From Streptomyces uncialis (GTDB lineage: Bacteria; Actinomycetota; Actinomycetes; Streptomycetales; Streptomycetaceae), in NCBI RefSeq assembly GCF_001905345.1, contig NZ_LFBV01000004.1:1-64000 (forward strand): DNA of 64,000 nucleotides, read 5' to 3'. Under the pieces are notes generated by a model. The model was not told the DNA's origin. It made no database searches and saw only the letters and a program-made list of their open reading frames with translations. Positions 32,600 through 39,932 of the stretch are shown piece after piece (position 1 is the stretch's first letter; every line of letters begins with the position of its first letter). Both the position numbers and the translations under genes were made by a program.

Positions 32600-33352
32600 G
32601 TGACACGGCGAACCGACTGGCCGGACCCCTGGGAGCCCGCCCGCCCCACGCGCCACGCGCGCGCGTCGGACGGCGACCGGGAGGACGACCCGGCGGCAGA
32701 GGAGTCCGGGGCCGTCCACCCCGGGCCCGGTGCCGTCGGTGCACCGGCCCATGAGGAGCACGGGCGCGGCGCCCGCCGGCGCGGCCGCCCCCGTGCCCAC
32801 CAGGACAGCGGCTCCCCCTCCTCGTCGAGGGCCGAGAAGGGGGAGCCGCCCGGGGACCCGGCCGAGCGGGCGCGCGGGATCTGTCTGCGTCTGCTCACCG
32901 GCACCCCGCGCACCCGCAAGCAGCTCGCGGACGCCCTGCGCAAGCGGGAGATCCCCGACGAGGTCGCCGAGGAGGTGCTGTCCCGCTTCGAGGACGTCGG
33001 CCTCATCAACGACGGCGCGTTCGCCGACGCCTGGGTCGAGTCCCGTCACCACGGCCGGGGCCTCGCCCGGCGCGCCCTCGCCCAGGAACTGCGCACCAAG
33101 GGCGTCGACGCCACCCTCATCGAGGAGGCCGTGTCCCAGCTGGACTCCGACCAGGAGGAGTCCACCGCCCGCGAGCTCGTGGCCCGTAAGCTGCGCGCCA
33201 CCCGTGGGCTCGACCGTGACAAGCGGCTCCGCCGCCTCGCGGGGATGCTGGCCCGCAAGGGCTACTCCGAGGGCCTGGCCCTCAGAGTCGTACGCCAGGC
33301 ACTGGAGCAGGAGGGCGAGGACACGGACGAGTGGGGGTACCCGCAGGAGTGA
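32600..33352 (+). CDS. recX: RecA regulator RecX
   Basis: 250 aa from GTG 32600, 3 nt after recA. The first 85 residues are hydrophilic and low complexity, probably disordered. The three-helix RecX repeats follow at about 92-240 (TPRTRKQLADALRKREIPDE, LINDGAFADAWVESR, GLALRVVRQALEQEGED). RecX binds the RecA filament and limits strand exchange. The close spacing implies translational coupling. RecX proteins are usually 150-200 aa; the extra length is the N-terminal tail, so a later start cannot be excluded. Confidence 0.93.
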   Translation: MTRRTDWPDPWEPARPTRHARASDGDREDDPAAEESGAVHPGPGAVGAPAHEEHGRGARRRGRPRAHQDSGSPSSSRAEKGEPPGDPAERARGICLRLLTGTPRTRKQLADALRKREIPDEVAEEVLSRFEDVGLINDGAFADAWVESRHHGRGLARRALAQELRTKGVDATLIEEAVSQLDSDQEESTARELVARKLRATRGLDRDKRLRRLAGMLARKGYSEGLALRVVRQALEQEGEDTDEWGYPQE

Positions 33353-33440
33353 GCCGGGCGCCCCGCCGGGCTCCGGCCCGGCCGCACAGGTCGTGGGCCG
33401 CCGCAGGCGCGGGCCAGCGCAGGCGTGGGCCGCCAGGGAG

Positions 33441-33469
33441 GGAGGGCACCCTTCACCCGGGCGCCCTCC
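33441..33469 (+). terminator. Probable recA-recX terminator
   Basis: GGAGGGCACCC pairs with GGGCGCCCTCC (one A-C mismatch) around a 7-nt loop. No T-tract follows. It lies 89 nt past the recX stop. Confidence 0.6.
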
Positions 33470-33480
33470 ACGACGGACCG

Positions 33481-33522
33481 TTAGCCGTTAGCCGTTAGCC
33501 GTTAGCCGTTAGCCGTTAGCCG
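33481..33522. repeat. Six TTAGCCG heptamer repeats
   Basis: Six perfect copies of TTAGCCG, with a seventh degenerate copy (TCAGCCA), fill the gap between recX and the rhodanese gene. The tract is AT-rich compared with its surroundings. It does not encode a reading frame of interest. Confidence 0.95.
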
Positions 33523-33588
33523 TCAGCCACCGCAACCGGCCACCGGCCTGCGTACCCGCTCACCGCCCGTTCGTCGGCGGAAGAGGAA

Positions 33589-34131
33589 TTAGTTCGCCGT
33601 CCTGGGGTGGGCCGCCTCGGGTTCCGTGACCGGCAGTCGTGCCGCCTTCCACGCCTGGAACCCGCCGATCAGATCCGTCGCCCGGTGCAAGCCCAGCCCC
33701 CGCAGCGACTCGGCGGCCAGGCTCGACGCGTAGCCCTCGTTGCAGACGACCACCACCCGCAGGTCGTGACCCGTCGCCTCGGCCGCGCGATGGCTGCCCT
33801 GCGGGTCCAGCCGCCACTCCAGCTCGTTGCGCTCGACCACGAGGGCCCCGGGGATCAGCCCGTCACGATTCCGCAGGGCCGCGTACCGCGTGTCGACCAG
33901 CAGGGCGTCACCGGCCCGCGCGGCGGCGTACGCCTCCTCGGCGGTCACCCGGTCGAGTCCGGCGCGCGCCTGCTCCAGCCGGTCGTCGATGGACACCTTC
34001 GCCGGACGGCCGTCGGTCTGGAGGGAACCGCCGGTGCGGCTGCCCCGGGCCGACTCCTCCCGGCGGACGTCGTCCCTCTCGGATCGCGTCACGGATCGCG
34101 TCACCGTGGTCGGCGTACCTTCGTCGCTCAC
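33589..34131 (-). CDS. Rhodanese-domain protein
   Basis: 180 aa from GTG 34131, overlapping the cysteine dioxygenase stop by 4 nt (GTGA). A single rhodanese domain covers about 60-165: VDTRYAALRNRDGLIPGALVV, then the active-site loop with Cys in VVCNEGYASS, then DLIGGFQAW. The N-terminal 45 residues are polar and probably flexible. Rhodaneses carry sulfane sulfur on the Cys. With cysteine dioxygenase upstream in the same operon, a role in handling sulfur from cysteine breakdown is likely. GTG or ATG codons further in are possible, but the overlap favours this start. Confidence 0.9.
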   Translation of the reverse strand: MSDEGTPTTVTRSVTRSERDDVRREESARGSRTGGSLQTDGRPAKVSIDDRLEQARAGLDRVTAEEAYAAARAGDALLVDTRYAALRNRDGLIPGALVVERNELEWRLDPQGSHRAAEATGHDLRVVVVCNEGYASSLAAESLRGLGLHRATDLIGGFQAWKAARLPVTEPEAAHPRTAN

Positions 34132-34673
34132 TGCCAGTCCTCCGGACGTTCGACCTGCTCCAGTCGCAGGACCTGCCCCGAGCGGCTGAAGCGCCGGATC
34201 CGGGGCAGCGGCGGGTAGTAGGCGTGCACGGAGACGGCGTGTTCGGTCACCGACTCGTTCAGCACCTCGTGCACATGATGCTGGCCGAAGGCGCGTCCCT
34301 GGCCGGCGGTCAGCCGTCGTTCCCGGTCGAGTCCCTCGGTGAGTTCGAGGGTCCGCCAGCCGTCGCTGGGCAGTCGCGCGCTCAGGGAGTGTTCCTTCAG
34401 CTCACCGCGCGCGGTGAGGAAGGCGCCGACGGACTCGGCGTGGTCGTGCCAGCCGGTGCCCGTCCCGGGCGGCCAGCCGATGAGCCACGCCTCACTGCCT
34501 CCCGGGCCCTCGATCCGGACCCAGGTACGGCCCTCGGGGTCCAGGGGCAGGGAGGCGATGAGGCCGGTGTCCGCGGCGGCGCGGCGGACGAAGTCGAGGA
34601 GTTCCGCCTGCGCGGGGGGTCGCACGGACCCGGGGGCGGAAGAGGAGGGGGCTACGGACGCGGAAGGGGACAC
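34128..34673 (-). CDS. Cysteine dioxygenase
   Basis: 181 aa if started at GTG 34673 (AGGA 8 nt upstream); GTG 34703 in frame is an alternative giving 191 aa. The cupin has the type I cysteine dioxygenase ligands: HxH in GWHDHAESVGAF and the third His in HHVHEVLN (H-x3-N motif). It oxidises cysteine to cysteine sulfinate with a mononuclear iron. It forms an operon with the rhodanese gene. A Cys-rich leader peptide and two stem-loops lie between the promoter and this gene, pointing to cysteine-responsive control. Confidence 0.9.
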   Translation of the reverse strand: MSPSASVAPSSSAPGSVRPPAQAELLDFVRRAAADTGLIASLPLDPEGRTWVRIEGPGGSEAWLIGWPPGTGTGWHDHAESVGAFLTARGELKEHSLSARLPSDGWRTLELTEGLDRERRLTAGQGRAFGQHHVHEVLNESVTEHAVSVHAYYPPLPRIRRFSRSGQVLRLEQVERPEDWQ

Positions 34674-34726
34674 GGTGCCGTCCTGGAGGTTCGCAGGGGT
34701 CACGCGCCGGACACGGACGGGACGCG

Positions 34727-34768
34727 GCGTACACGGAGGTACGCGCGTACGGAAAGCGGAACCGTACG
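34727..34768 (-). promoter_or_regulatory. Two stem-loops between leader peptide and cysteine dioxygenase
   Basis: Reading on the minus strand, CGTACGG pairs with CCGTACG (34762-34768 with 34746-34752), and GCGTAC pairs with GTACGC (34739-34744 with 34727-34732). They lie just past the leader stop and ahead of the cysteine dioxygenase start, where an attenuator would be expected. Alternative pairing between the GTACG-containing arms is possible. No T-tract is present, so control may be of translation rather than termination. Confidence 0.45.
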
Positions 34769-34796
34769 GCGGCGGCGTGGGAAGAGGGGAGCGAAG

Positions 34797-34868
34797 TCAG
34801 CAGGACGAGCGACACACGCAGCCCGCGTAGCGGACGAGGTCCATATGGACCCTCCGCCACAGGCGCAC
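34797..34868 (-). CDS. Cys-rich leader peptide (putative attenuator uORF)
   Basis: 23 aa from GTG 34868 to TGA at 34797. It begins VRLWRRVHMDLVRYAGC and ends CVCRSSC, with Cys at 17, 19 and 23. Short peptides of this form, with an RLWRRVHMDL core and clustered Cys near the C-terminus, occur as leader peptides upstream of sulfur-metabolism genes in actinomycetes. An internal ATG (Met9) could also start it. It is 10-15 nt from the predicted transcription start. Ribosome stalling at Cys codons would report cysteine supply to the downstream cysteine dioxygenase gene. Too short for ordinary gene finding. Confidence 0.75.
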   Translation of the reverse strand: MRLWRRVHMDLVRYAGCVCRSSC

Positions 34869-34890
34869 ATCGGTGTCGGTCACGTTCCGG

Positions 34891-34920
34891 AGTAGACCAT
34901 GGTGCCGAAAGACCGGTCAA
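34891..34920 (-). promoter_or_regulatory. Promoter of the leader peptide-cysteine dioxygenase operon
   Basis: On the minus strand, TTGACC (34920-34915) and TCTACT (34896-34891) are separated by 18 bp. Transcription would begin near 34884, giving a very short leader before the GTG of the uORF. Confidence 0.65.
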
Positions 34921-35096
34921 CCGAGTGTCGCAGTACGGACGTCGCACGGGGCAAACGGCCACGGAGCGTGTGCGATCCGGCGTGCGCCCCGTGATCCGGT
35001 GCCCCGACCGACCCCGTCAGGACGGTCCCGCCGGGTCGGCCGGGACGCCGGTGCTCCCGGTGCTTCCCCCGGGAACACGCCCACGCGCGCGGGGTG

Positions 35097-36689
35097 TCAT
35101 CCGGCGTCGGACGTCTCCGTGGCCTCCCCGGCCCCGCCCAGCGCGATATCGGCCGCCGCGTACAGCGCGCCGGGCTGGACGCCGTTGAAGGCGGCCACCA
35201 GATGTCCGTCCGGACGGATCAGCAGCACGGTGTGCGCCGCGGCCCGGGGGTACGACTCCGTGACGAGGAGTTCGGCACGGCAGGGGAGCGCGGCCACCGC
35301 CGCCGTGAGCCGGGGCATGATCCCGGCACCGGCCCAGTGCCGCCGTTCCCACACCCCGGTGCCGGGCGCGACCAGGAGCACGATCAGATGGTCGAGGCCC
35401 AGCCGCTCGCGCAACCGCACGAAGGAGCCGTCCTCTGCCGTCACCCGCACATCCACGGCGAGCGCCCCCACGGGGGTGCCCACCGGCACGGATTCGGGGA
35501 ACGGCGCGGGGGTCAGGGGTGAGCCCGCGTGGGTGCCGGGCGCGCCGAGCGGGCCGCGCCCCAGATGACCGTCCGTGAGCAGGGCGTCATGCCCACGGGT
35601 GGTGCCGGGGACATAGGCCCGCAGCCCGCCCGACCCGCGCAGCGCCGGGAGCGACTGGTCGGCGGCGCGCAGCCGGGCGGCCACCAGGGCCCGGCGCTCG
35701 GTCTGATAGCTGGCCAGCAGTTCGTCCGAGGGGCCGTGGTGCCAGGCGTGGGCGAGCTTCCAGGCGAGGTTCTCGGCGTCGCGCAGCCCCTCGTCGAGAC
35801 CCTGGGTGCCGAGGGCGCCGAGCAGATGGGCGGCGTCCCCGGCGAGGAAGGCCCGTCCGACGCGCCATCGGCGGGCCAGCCGGTGGTGGACGGTGTGGAC
35901 CCCGGTGTCGATGAGTTCGTAGGGCGGTGTGACTCCGCCGTTCCAGCCGGTGAGGGTCTCGTGGACACGTGCGACGAGTGCCTCGGGGGTGACCAGTTCG
36001 TTCCTCGGGGGCAGCAGCCAGTCGAGGCGCCACACCCCGTCGGCCAGTGGCCGGCCGGTCACCTCGCTGCCGGAGAGCCGCCAGGGCGGCATTCGGTGCA
36101 GCAGCGCCTCGCCGGCCCAGGGGAGTTCGGTGCGGAGCGCGGCGACCGCGTGGCGTTCGACGGCGGTCCGGCCCGGGAAGCGGATGTCGAGCAGCTTGCG
36201 GACGGTGGACCGCGGGCCGTCGCATCCGACCAGGTAACTGCCGCGCCACCAGGTGCCCTTGGGGCCCCGGGTGTGGACGGTCAGACCGGACCGCTCCTGT
36301 TCGATCGCGTCCACCCGGCTGTCGACGGAGACCTTGACGAGGGTCTCCTTGGCGATCGCGTCGCGCAGCGCGGCGGTCAGCGAGTGCTGGGCGAGGTGGA
36401 CCGGCGACGGATCGGCGTCGTCGAAGGTGACCTGCTGCACCAGCTGCTTGCGGCGCTGGGCGCGCCAGCCCGTCCAGCGCGTCCCGACGCCCGCTTCCGT
36501 GAGCGGGGTCCCGGTCAGCCGCTGGACGAGCTGCGCCGTGTCGTCGCGCAGGACAGCGGTCCGCGCGGGGCGCTGCTCGTCCTTGCCGGGGCCCTCGTCG
36601 AGCAGGACGCACGGTACGTCGTGCCGTGCGAGCGCGAGGGAGAGCGTGAGCCCCACCGGGCCCGCTCCGACGACGATCACCGGGTCCAC
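35097..36689 (-). CDS. FAD-dependent aromatic-type monooxygenase (PHBH fold)
   Basis: 530 aa from GTG 36689, with AGGGGG 8 nt upstream. The three FAD/NAD(P)H signatures of group A flavin monooxygenases are present: GxGxxG in VVGAGPVGLTLSLAL (about 6-20), the DG motif in GCDGPRSTVR (about 160), and the GD motif in FLAGDAAHLLGALGTQG (about 290). A thioredoxin-like C-terminal part (about 400-515) resembles phenol hydroxylase-type enzymes. The substrate is unknown; relatives act on phenols, polyketides or rifampicin. It is monocistronic, with a palindrome upstream at 36738. No partner genes are adjacent. Confidence 0.85.
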   Translation of the reverse strand: MDPVIVVGAGPVGLTLSLALARHDVPCVLLDEGPGKDEQRPARTAVLRDDTAQLVQRLTGTPLTEAGVGTRWTGWRAQRRKQLVQQVTFDDADPSPVHLAQHSLTAALRDAIAKETLVKVSVDSRVDAIEQERSGLTVHTRGPKGTWWRGSYLVGCDGPRSTVRKLLDIRFPGRTAVERHAVAALRTELPWAGEALLHRMPPWRLSGSEVTGRPLADGVWRLDWLLPPRNELVTPEALVARVHETLTGWNGGVTPPYELIDTGVHTVHHRLARRWRVGRAFLAGDAAHLLGALGTQGLDEGLRDAENLAWKLAHAWHHGPSDELLASYQTERRALVAARLRAADQSLPALRGSGGLRAYVPGTTRGHDALLTDGHLGRGPLGAPGTHAGSPLTPAPFPESVPVGTPVGALAVDVRVTAEDGSFVRLRERLGLDHLIVLLVAPGTGVWERRHWAGAGIMPRLTAAVAALPCRAELLVTESYPRAAAHTVLLIRPDGHLVAAFNGVQPGALYAAADIALGGAGEATETSDAG

Positions 36690-36737
36690 GGTGTGGCGCC
36701 CCCTGCCCGGAGAGGTGTCCGTGACGGCTGGTCAGAT

Positions 36738-36750
36738 GTACGGAACGTAC
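36738..36750. promoter_or_regulatory. Operator-like palindrome upstream of the monooxygenase
   Basis: GTACGGAACGTAC is a 5-3-5 perfect dyad, 49 bp ahead of the GTG start. Its size and position suit a TetR or MarR family operator, but no such regulator gene is adjacent. Confidence 0.4.
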
Positions 36751-36825
36751 TGCGGCGGAACAACGGAGCAGGGTGCGCGATCACAGAACGTATGCAACCC
36801 ATTGCCGGTGCTTGCGTCAAGCGAC

Positions 36826-36855
36826 GAAGGCAGTGGCGAGCACGCCACTGCCTTC
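36826..36855. repeat. 13-bp perfect hairpin
   Basis: GAAGGCAGTGGCG and CGCCACTGCCTTC flank an AGCA loop. It lacks a T-tract on both strands. It may be a second terminator for the glu operon on the minus strand, or insulate the monooxygenase. Confidence 0.7.
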
Positions 36856-37028
36856 CTGGGCACACATTCAGCTCACACGACGTCAGATGACCACGTTACG
36901 CGACCTGTGCCGCGCCGCACACCCCGCCTCGGACCGCCCGGCCGGGCGCGGTGCCGGGAGCTCTCAGGGAGCCGCCCGGGGAGCCCTCTGGAAGGCCGCC
37001 GAGCCCGAATGAAGCCCCCGGAAGGCCG

Positions 37029-37065
37029 CCCGGGAGCCCCCAGGGAGACCCTGCGGACTCCCGGG
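37029..37065 (-). terminator. Terminator of the glu operon
   Basis: A two-tier stem (CCCGGGAG/CTCCCGGG outside, CAGGG/CCCTG inside with a 3-nt loop) begins 21 nt past the gluD stop. No T-tract. Confidence 0.65.
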
Positions 37066-37086
37066 GCGGCGCCAGGGCGGCCGTTC

Positions 37087-38037
37087 TCAGGGCAGGTCGG
37101 ACTTCTTGACGCCCGCCGCTTCCACGGCCGGGCCTTCCCCGGCCGGCTGGGCGGGGATCATGTCCGAGGGCTCCGGACCGGTGGTCGCGGCGACCGCGAT
37201 CCCGGTCTTGGTCCGGCTGCCGCGTCGCTCGATCCAGCTCGCCAGCGACGCCAGCGCCAGACAGAGGGTGACGTAGATGGCGCCCACGACGATGACGACG
37301 GGTGTGATCGGGTTCTCGCCGTTCACGATGATGTTGTTGGCCATCTCGCGGGCCTCGAACAGCAGCTCCGGGTAGAGGATGATGTAGCCGAGCGAGGTGT
37401 CCTTCAAGGTCACCACGAGCTGGCTGATGACCGTCGGCAGCATCGAGCGCACCGCCTGCGGCAGCAGCAGCATCGTCATCACCTGCGACTTGCGCAGACC
37501 CAGCGCGTACGCCGCTTCCACCTGTCCGCGCGGGACGGCGTTGATCCCCGCGCGCAGGACCTCCGCCTGGACGCATCCGTTGTAGACGCTCAGCCCGATG
37601 ACCAGGGCCCAGAAGGCGGTGTTGTCGCCGATGGGGCCGAGGCTGTCCCGGTAGGACAGGAAGACGACCCACAGCGCGTAGATGGTGATCAGCAGCGGGA
37701 TCGCGCGGAACAGCTCGATGAACCAGGTGGCGGCCAGACTGACCGGCTTGTGGTCGGACAGCCGGGCCACCGCGAGCAGCAGCCCCAGCACCAACGACAG
37801 CAGGCCCGCGATGGCGAACACCTTCAGGGTGCTCAGCAGGCCGTCCCGGATGTCGGCGCGCACCCCGGCGTTGTTGAAGATGTTCCAGACCTCGGGCTCC
37901 AGCTGGCCCTTGACGTTCAGCCGGTACACGGCGAACACGATCAGGGCGAGCACGGCCGCGGAGCCGACCACGGTGTAGACGCGGTTGCGTACGCGGGCCT
38001 TGGGCCCCGGTGTGTCGTACAGGACGCTCGAACTCAT
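37087..38037 (-). CDS. gluD: Glutamate ABC transporter permease GluD
   Basis: 316 aa from ATG 38037, overlapping the gluC stop by 4 nt. A longer frame upstream lies inside gluC and is not used. Five or six membrane segments occur, with the polar amino acid permease (HisMQ) EAA loop: AYALGLRKSQVMTMLLLPQA (about 180-200). A 60-residue hydrophilic C-terminal tail follows the last segment. It pairs with GluC to form the channel for glutamate import. Gene order gluA-gluB-gluC-gluD matches S. coelicolor SCO5777-SCO5774. Confidence 0.94.
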   Translation of the reverse strand: MSSSVLYDTPGPKARVRNRVYTVVGSAAVLALIVFAVYRLNVKGQLEPEVWNIFNNAGVRADIRDGLLSTLKVFAIAGLLSLVLGLLLAVARLSDHKPVSLAATWFIELFRAIPLLITIYALWVVFLSYRDSLGPIGDNTAFWALVIGLSVYNGCVQAEVLRAGINAVPRGQVEAAYALGLRKSQVMTMLLLPQAVRSMLPTVISQLVVTLKDTSLGYIILYPELLFEAREMANNIIVNGENPITPVVIVVGAIYVTLCLALASLASWIERRGSRTKTGIAVAATTGPEPSDMIPAQPAGEGPAVEAAGVKKSDLP

Positions 38038-38681
38038 CGGGCGACCCCCATGCGTCGCTCCAGCAGCCGGAACATGCCGCTGATGGTGAAGGTGATGATC
38101 AGGTAGCCGAGGGCCACCCACAGGAAGATCCAGGCGATCGCGAAGCCCTGGTCACTGAGGAGTTTCTGGACGCCGAACAGTTCGGTGGCGCTGAAGGCGC
38201 CCGCGATGGCGGAGTTCTTCGTCAGCGCGATGAAGATCGAGCTGAGCGGCGGCAGCACGGTCCGGGTCGCCTGGGGCAGCACGATCAGCCGCAGGGTCTG
38301 GAAGAACGACATCCCGAGGGAGCGCGCGGCCTCGGCCTGGCCCAAGGGGACCGTGTTGATGCCGGAGCGCACGGCCTCGCAGACGAACGCAGAGGTGTAG
38401 CAGCCCAGTGCGAGCAGGGCCTTCGTCCAGGGACTCAGCCCCGGCATGAAGATGACCGGCACCACGAACCAGGCGACGAGGAAGAGCAGCGTCAGGGGGG
38501 TGTTGCGGAAGAGGGTCACCCAGGCCGTGCCGAAGTAGCGCAGCGGGGGGACGGGGGAGACACGGAATCCGGCGATGATGACACCCAGCAGCATCGCGAG
38601 CAGCCCGCTGGCCAGCGTCAGCAGGATGGTGCCGATGAAACCCTCGCGGAACTCCGGGAGATGGTCGAGCAGTACGTTCAC
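38034..38681 (-). CDS. gluC: Glutamate ABC transporter permease GluC
   Basis: 215 aa from GTG 38681, with GAGGAC 6 nt upstream. Membrane segments at about 15-35, 50-70, 85-105 and 180-205; the EAA loop is AARSLGMSFFQTLRLIVLPQA (about 128-148). Forms the permease pair with GluD. The gap to gluB is 153 nt and contains GC-rich dyads. Confidence 0.94.
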   Translation of the reverse strand: MNVLLDHLPEFREGFIGTILLTLASGLLAMLLGVIIAGFRVSPVPPLRYFGTAWVTLFRNTPLTLLFLVAWFVVPVIFMPGLSPWTKALLALGCYTSAFVCEAVRSGINTVPLGQAEAARSLGMSFFQTLRLIVLPQATRTVLPPLSSIFIALTKNSAIAGAFSATELFGVQKLLSDQGFAIAWIFLWVALGYLIITFTISGMFRLLERRMGVAR

Positions 38682-38834
38682 GGGGATGTCCTCGTGGGCG
38701 GCGGGCGGGCAGGGAGGGCCGCCGCCGGACGTGTCCTGGGGAGGAGCCGTCCGGGGCGGCCGGAGTGCTGCCGGGGAACCGGGGACCTCCTCACGGCCGT
38801 CGGAGGACGGCCGCGGGAGGTGTCAGGGAGCGGC

Positions 38835-39752
38835 TCAGTAGCGTTCGAGCGCCGGGGGCTCGATGTACGAGGAGCCGGACAGGCCGAGCGTCGCGTCGTA
38901 CGCCTTCTTGTAGTCGCCGTTCTTCTGGTGCGCCTCGACGGCGTCCGACACGGCGGTCCGCAGGGCCTTGTCGTCCTTGTTCATGCCGATGCCGTAGGGC
39001 TCCTTGGTGAACGTCTTGCCGACCACCTTGAGCTTCTCCGGGCGCTGCGCGGCGTAGCCCTTGAGGATCGCGTCGTCCGTGGTGACGGCGTCGACCTCCT
39101 TGTTCAGCAGCTGCTGCACGCACTCGGAGTACTTGGAGAGCTCGACCGTCTTGGCGCCGTACTTGGGCTTCTTGATCTCCGTGAGCGGGGTGGAGCCCTT
39201 GATGGAACAGACCGTCTTGCCCTTGAGGGAGTCCGACCCGGTGATGGCGGTGTCGTCCTTGCGGACCAGCAGGTCGGCGCCCGCGAGGAAGTACGGACCG
39301 GCGAAGCCGACCTGCTTCTTGCGCTCGGGGTTGATGGTGTATGTGCCGACGTACAGGTCGACCTCGCCCTTGGAGATGGCGGTCTCGCGGACGTTCGAGT
39401 CGACGGTCTTGAACTCGATCTTGTCGGCCGCGAAGCCGAGGTCGGCGGCGACCATCTTGGCGATCTCGATGTCGAAGCCGGACCGCTCGCCGTCGGTGGC
39501 CTCGAAGCCGAGGAACGGCTGGTCGTTCTTGGCGCCGATCACGAGCTTGCCCTTGCCCTGGGCCTTCTTGAGGACCGGGGAGTCCACGGCCACGTCCTTG
39601 GCGACCGTGTAGGTGGGCAGCTTCGGGGCGTCCTTGCCGTCGGTGCCCCCGGCGGGCTTGTCACCGGCGTTGCCGGACTCGCCGCCGCAGGCGGTCAGGG
39701 TGAGCGCGAGTACGGCGATCGCCGCCACAGCGGCGGAGTTGCGGAGCTTCAT
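38835..39752 (-). CDS. gluB: Glutamate-binding lipoprotein GluB
   Basis: 305 aa from ATG 39752 (GAAGGA 8 nt upstream); upstream codons in frame precede the signal peptide and are rejected. The lipoprotein signal peptide MKLRNSAAVAAIAVLALTLTAC places the lipidated Cys at 22. A type 3 periplasmic binding domain follows (DQPFLGFEATDGERSGFDIE, VDLYVGTYTINPERKKQVGFAGPY). It captures glutamate outside the cell for GluCD. Confidence 0.94.
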   Translation of the reverse strand: MKLRNSAAVAAIAVLALTLTACGGESGNAGDKPAGGTDGKDAPKLPTYTVAKDVAVDSPVLKKAQGKGKLVIGAKNDQPFLGFEATDGERSGFDIEIAKMVAADLGFAADKIEFKTVDSNVRETAISKGEVDLYVGTYTINPERKKQVGFAGPYFLAGADLLVRKDDTAITGSDSLKGKTVCSIKGSTPLTEIKKPKYGAKTVELSKYSECVQQLLNKEVDAVTTDDAILKGYAAQRPEKLKVVGKTFTKEPYGIGMNKDDKALRTAVSDAVEAHQKNGDYKKAYDATLGLSGSSYIEPPALERY

Positions 39753-39863
39753 CAGGGGGCATCCTTCGTGTCGGCGGGAACAGCGAGATCGGCGGAGCGG
39801 CGGAATCGGCGCGTACGGCGTTCGTCGGGGCGCGGGCACCTCGCCCGCGGTCCGAAGTGGCGG

Positions 39864-39908
39864 AAGACGCCCGGGAAGGGCCTTGGAGGGCCTTCCCGGG
39901 GCGTCTGC
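39864..39908 (-). terminator. Intra-operon hairpin between gluA and gluB
   Basis: AGACGCCCCGGGAAGGCC on the minus strand pairs with GGCCCTTCCCGGGCGTCT through about 17 bp with one bulge on each side, around a short CTCCAA loop. It sits 25 nt past the gluA stop inside the operon. Such hairpins commonly protect or partly terminate transcripts to set different levels of ATPase and binding protein. Confidence 0.65.
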
Positions 39909-39932
39909 GGCCGTCGGGCGGCCGGGCGGAGG

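Larger units (their letters stand above)
36690..37028. other. Intergenic region upstream of the monooxygenase
   Basis: About 340 bp between the monooxygenase start and the glu operon terminator. It contains the palindrome at 36738 and a 13-bp perfect hairpin at 36826-36855. The part from 36920 on has GGGAGCC and GGAAGGCCGCC repeats. Plus-strand frames here are not supported. Confidence 0.5.

Noticed and set aside
33481..33522. TTAGCCG array as CRISPR or telomere sequence
   Set aside because: The units are 7 bp with no spacers, and Streptomyces telomeres are not short tandem repeats of this kind.
36734..38106. Plus-strand frame running through the gluD gene
   Set aside because: It is antisense to a clear ABC permease and loses coding character in the intergenic part.
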